This document shows, piece after piece, positions 9,289-11,714 of a stretch of DNA of 11,714 nucleotides. The first letter of the stretch is position 1; each line of letters opens with the position of its first letter. The stretch lies in contig DASQUP010000179.1 in the NCBI GenBank assembly GCA_035641235.1, positions 1 through 11,714 on the forward strand, read 5' to 3'. Source of the DNA: DASQUP01 sp035641235 (GTDB taxonomy: Bacteria > Actinomycetota > CADDZG01 > WHSQ01). Under the pieces are notes generated by a model. The model was given only the letters and a program-made list of their open reading frames with translations. It was not told the DNA's origin and ran no database searches. A program made the translations under genes and the position numbers.

Positions 9289-10113
9289 TCAGGTCTTGGT
9301 GATCGGCCAGGTCACCTCCGTCAGGTAGTCGCTCGGACTGGCGCATTCGTGCGGATCGTTGAGGTAGACATCGTAGGGCGGTGCCGACGTCGTGTAGCCG
9401 CGATCGGCCATCCACTGTTCGATCTCCCGGTACGCCATGCCGAGCTCGTCATACGGTCCCTTGTGCACGGTCACCGCGGCCCGCCCGCCGGGGAAGGTCC
9501 GCACTTCGATGCCGTCCCTCGGATCCGGCGCGCCCGCAACTGGGACGCACGCCTCCAGCTTCCACCCGTCTCCGCCCATCGCGTGATACACGAGCCGGGG
9601 TGGTGCCGCAGGTGCAACGGCCTCCTGGGTCAAGAATTCGTACAGGCGAACGTAGGCACGCTCCGACTCCGGGCCGATCGACTCCGGCGCCGATTCAAAG
9701 CGGATGCCCGCCACCGTCGCCGAAAGGATGTCCTTCACTTCGATTTCGTAGGTCACGATGGCTCCTTTCTGTATTAGCAACTCGACGCGCTCCAGCATTT
9801 TGCGATCGCGTTCCAGACGGTCTTCCAGCTTGTCGTAATGGCTTCGAAGGAGCTCCCGCAGCTTGTCCGGGTCGTCTGCAGACAACAGTTCCTTGATATC
9901 TACGAGAGGCATGTCCAAAGAGCGGAGCAGTGCGATGGCGCGCGCCACCCCGGCCTGAGCCGGCTCGTAGAAACGGTATCCCGTGTCGGGTGCGACAAAG
10001 GCCGCTGGAAGCAAACCCAATTCGTCGTACAGGCGCAACGCCTTGATGCTCAGCCACGTCATCTTCGAGAACTGCCCGATGGTCAGGTGGTCCTTGGTCG
10101 GTTGCGATCGCAT
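9289..10113 (-). CDS. MerR-family regulator with GyrI-like effector domain
   Basis: This 274-residue regulator has the BmrR-like layout. A MerR winged helix-turn-helix covers about 10-78 (LTIGQFSKMTWLSIKALRLY, then GYRFYEP). A dimerising helix covers about 84-116. A GyrI-like (AraC effector-binding) domain covers about 121-272, with the family motif HKGPYDELGMAYREIEQWM at 217-235. No metal-binding cysteine cluster of the metal-sensing MerR type is seen, so a small organic ligand or drug is more likely than a metal. MerR proteins bind the long spacer of their target promoter and twist it into an active shape. The ATG at 10113 lies just 6 nt after the predicted -10 element and has no ribosome binding site, which suggests a leaderless message. 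The gene lies 51 bp downstream of the LuxR-type regulator on the same strand and converges with rpoC. No efflux or enzyme target gene is in the window. Confidence 0.92.
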   Translation of the reverse strand: MRSQPTKDHLTIGQFSKMTWLSIKALRLYDELGLLPAAFVAPDTGYRFYEPAQAGVARAIALLRSLDMPLVDIKELLSADDPDKLRELLRSHYDKLEDRLERDRKMLERVELLIQKGAIVTYEIEVKDILSATVAGIRFESAPESIGPESERAYVRLYEFLTQEAVAPAAPPRLVYHAMGGDGWKLEACVPVAGAPDPRDGIEVRTFPGGRAAVTVHKGPYDELGMAYREIEQWMADRGYTTSAPPYDVYLNDPHECASPSDYLTEVTWPITKT

Positions 10114-10119
10114 AACACC

Positions 10120-10150
10120 ACTGTGGGCTCTGCCCCAGGGGGAGAGTCAA
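10120..10150 (-). promoter_or_regulatory. MerR-type promoter/operator with 19-bp spacer
   Basis: Read on the minus strand, TTGACT (10150-10145) and CACAGT (10125-10120) are separated by 19 bp, the overlong spacer typical of MerR-controlled promoters. The palindrome CTCTCCCCCTGGGGCAGAG (10146-10128) covers nearly all of the spacer and pairs at 8 of 9 positions around one central base. The predicted start coincides with the ATG of the merR gene at 10113. The evident role is autoregulation of that gene. Confidence 0.8.
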
Positions 10151-10164
10151 GTGCGCATCGGGCC

Positions 10165-11714
10165 CTAATTCGAATCGAGCGTCGGCAGGTGCTCCGTAAG
10201 TCCGGCCTTCTGAGCGGCTCGCGCTGCGGCGATCCGGTTAGAGACGCCGAGTTTCCGCATGATGTTGGAGACATGCACACTTGCTGTTTTGGGACTGATG
10301 AAGAGCATCTCGGCGATCTCCCGGTTCGTCCGGCCCAAGCCGAGGTGGGTAAGCACCTCCAACTCTCGATCGGTAAGACCCATTGTTGCGCCGGGTCCGG
10401 AGGGCCCGGTCTGTTCCTCATCGACCTGCACACGACCAAGGTCGACGCGGGCCCTTCGGGCCAGCATAGTGATCTCGTGTAGCAACGGCTTTGCCCCGAG
10501 GGCACCGGCGATCGACGCCGCGCGGCGCAGAGCGGCTTCCGCCGCCTGCCTTCGCCCCAGCGAGGCGAGGGCCTCGGACTGACGAAAACGTGCGTAGGCT
10601 TCGTCATAAGGGCGGTCACATGCGCTCCACCGTGCAGCGCTCTCGGCCCAGACCGACGCGTCCGGATTACCCTCGAGACGTTTGAGTTCCGCGCGGCAAC
10701 TCAGGGCCGCGGCTTCGGACACTGCTGCCGTTTGTGCTCGTGCCTCCGGCGGTGGCGAGAAAGCGTCCCATCCTTTTACACGCGCCGTCTGTATGAGTGA
10801 TTCGGCGCGCTTAAGTGCGTCCCGACGAACGGACTCAGACGCTCCTGGAGCGGCAGCGCGATCGGCTTCGATACGGAGGGCGACCAGAACGAGAAGGGCA
10901 AGGTCGCGGTTCTCGAAGCCTTGATCCATAAAGGTGAGAGCCCTGGCGACGTGGCTCTGGGCGTCTTCGAACCGTTCCTCCCAGAGCTCCAGCTCTGCGA
11001 GATGTATCAGTACGTCGATGGCGAGCATCGGTAAGGAGTCGGGTTCGCGGAACGCAACCCATTCGAAGCACTCCCGTGCGCGATCGAACTCTCCGAGGCC
11101 CATCTTCAGACGCCCCATCAGTGCGAGCCAGAAGCCCCTGTTGAAACCCGGCGCCATCCACGGGTCCGCCTCCTCGAGGGTGGTGGTCATTGCTCCCCAA
11201 TCGCCGATGGAGTACTGGATCTCGGCGACGTTGCACAGGAAGAATCCGCCGATCCTCCTGCGGAGTCCGGCCCGATACGCGTGTTCGAAGCCCTCCAGCC
11301 ATACCTGGGCGGCCTCTTTCGCCCGGCCGAATTGCCACAATTCCTCGCCGATGTTGATGTAAATCATCGCCTCCTCGTAGTGGTCCCCAAGCTCGGAGGC
11401 CATCGCCAGAGACCGGCGGAGGAGGTCGAGCCCGCGTTCGGGCTCACCGCGCGCGGCAAGCGCGACGCCGAGCGGATTCAGAGCCATGCATTCCTCGTGC
11501 CGTGCGCCGATCGTCGCAGCGATCTGAAGGGCCTCTTCGGACGTGCTGATGGCATCGTCGTAACGAAAGAACAGCATCTGGAGGCGAGCGTAGGCGGCGA
11601 GAATCCGGGCCCGTTCGGCGCTCGGAGGACTCTTTGGTACAAGGTCGAGGGCGCGCTCGTAAGCCGGAAAGGCATCGGCGCGTGGCCCTCCCATGAAGTG
11701 GTACCAGCCGAGCT
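10165..11714 (-). CDS. LuxR-type regulator with TPR-like helical body, partial (5' end outside window)
   Basis: This is the C-terminal part of a large transcriptional regulator. The reading frame is open to the window edge (LGWYHF precedes the first visible ATG at 11694), so the true start lies outside. About 515 residues are visible. The last 65 or so form a LuxR/FixJ DNA-binding helix-turn-helix with GLTDRELEVLTHLGLG, TNREIAEMLFISPKTASVHV and IMRKLGVSNR. The preceding roughly 440 residues are Ala/Leu/Glu/Arg-rich helical repeats like the tetratricopeptide modules of MalT/LAL-type regulators (for example RYDDAISTSEEALQIA). Such proteins usually have an N-terminal P-loop ATPase domain; here that part, if present, is outside the window. 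No ligand can be named. It lies 51 bp upstream of the MerR gene on the same strand, so read-through is possible. Confidence 0.88.
   Translation of the reverse strand, partial: LGWYHFMGGPRADAFPAYERALDLVPKSPPSAERARILAAYARLQMLFFRYDDAISTSEEALQIAATIGARHEECMALNPLGVALAARGEPERGLDLLRRSLAMASELGDHYEEAMIYINIGEELWQFGRAKEAAQVWLEGFEHAYRAGLRRRIGGFFLCNVAEIQYSIGDWGAMTTTLEEADPWMAPGFNRGFWLALMGRLKMGLGEFDRARECFEWVAFREPDSLPMLAIDVLIHLAELELWEERFEDAQSHVARALTFMDQGFENRDLALLVLVALRIEADRAAAPGASESVRRDALKRAESLIQTARVKGWDAFSPPPEARAQTAAVSEAAALSCRAELKRLEGNPDASVWAESAARWSACDRPYDEAYARFRQSEALASLGRRQAAEAALRRAASIAGALGAKPLLHEITMLARRARVDLGRVQVDEEQTGPSGPGATMGLTDRELEVLTHLGLGRTNREIAEMLFISPKTASVHVSNIMRKLGVSNRIAAARAAQKAGLTEHLPTLDSN

Overview
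The window is a high-G+C chromosomal segment from an actinobacterium (Actinomycetota). The clearest lineage marker is RpoC: it carries the long coiled-coil insertion after the first zinc-binding site that is typical of actinobacterial beta-prime subunits. Its N-terminal 130 residues also read almost like the mycobacterial protein. The genus cannot be told from the sequence. Use of TTG starts for both rpoB and rpoC and the repeat-rich rplL-rpoB gap would suit a less-studied, possibly deep-branching actinobacterial lineage, but that is inference.

Layout. Positions 1-224 hold no gene but are regulatory: a CRP/GlxR-like palindrome, an extended -10 promoter and an L10-type leader that ends in an intrinsic terminator just before the rplJ ribosome binding site. 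rplJ (225-866) and rplL (870-1268) follow, separated by 3 nt. Next comes a 646-bp gap (1269-1914) with two imperfect copies of a repeat, a strong GC hairpin, a good -35/-10 promoter, and a leader containing two adjacent hairpins, the second a perfect 12-bp stem. rpoB (1915-5265) and rpoC (5271-9188) follow, 5 nt apart, and end at a textbook terminator (9207-9240).

On the minus strand, converging on rpoC, lie two regulators. One is the 3' part of a large LuxR-type regulator with a repeat-rich helical body, cut by the window edge. Downstream of it is a MerR-family regulator with a GyrI-like effector domain. A MerR-type promoter with a 19-bp spacer and internal palindrome sits between them and appears to give a leaderless merR transcript.

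How the genes work together: rplJ and rplL make the ribosomal stalk and rpoB/rpoC the two large RNA polymerase subunits, so the block couples translation and transcription capacity. The visible regulation suggests that the stalk pair and the polymerase pair are controlled by separate promoters and leaders. No wholly new multi-gene system is visible. The most interesting material is regulatory: the CRP-like site over the rplJ promoter, the two putative attenuators, the intergenic repeats, two unusual residues in the rifampicin pocket of RpoB, and the MerR switch.
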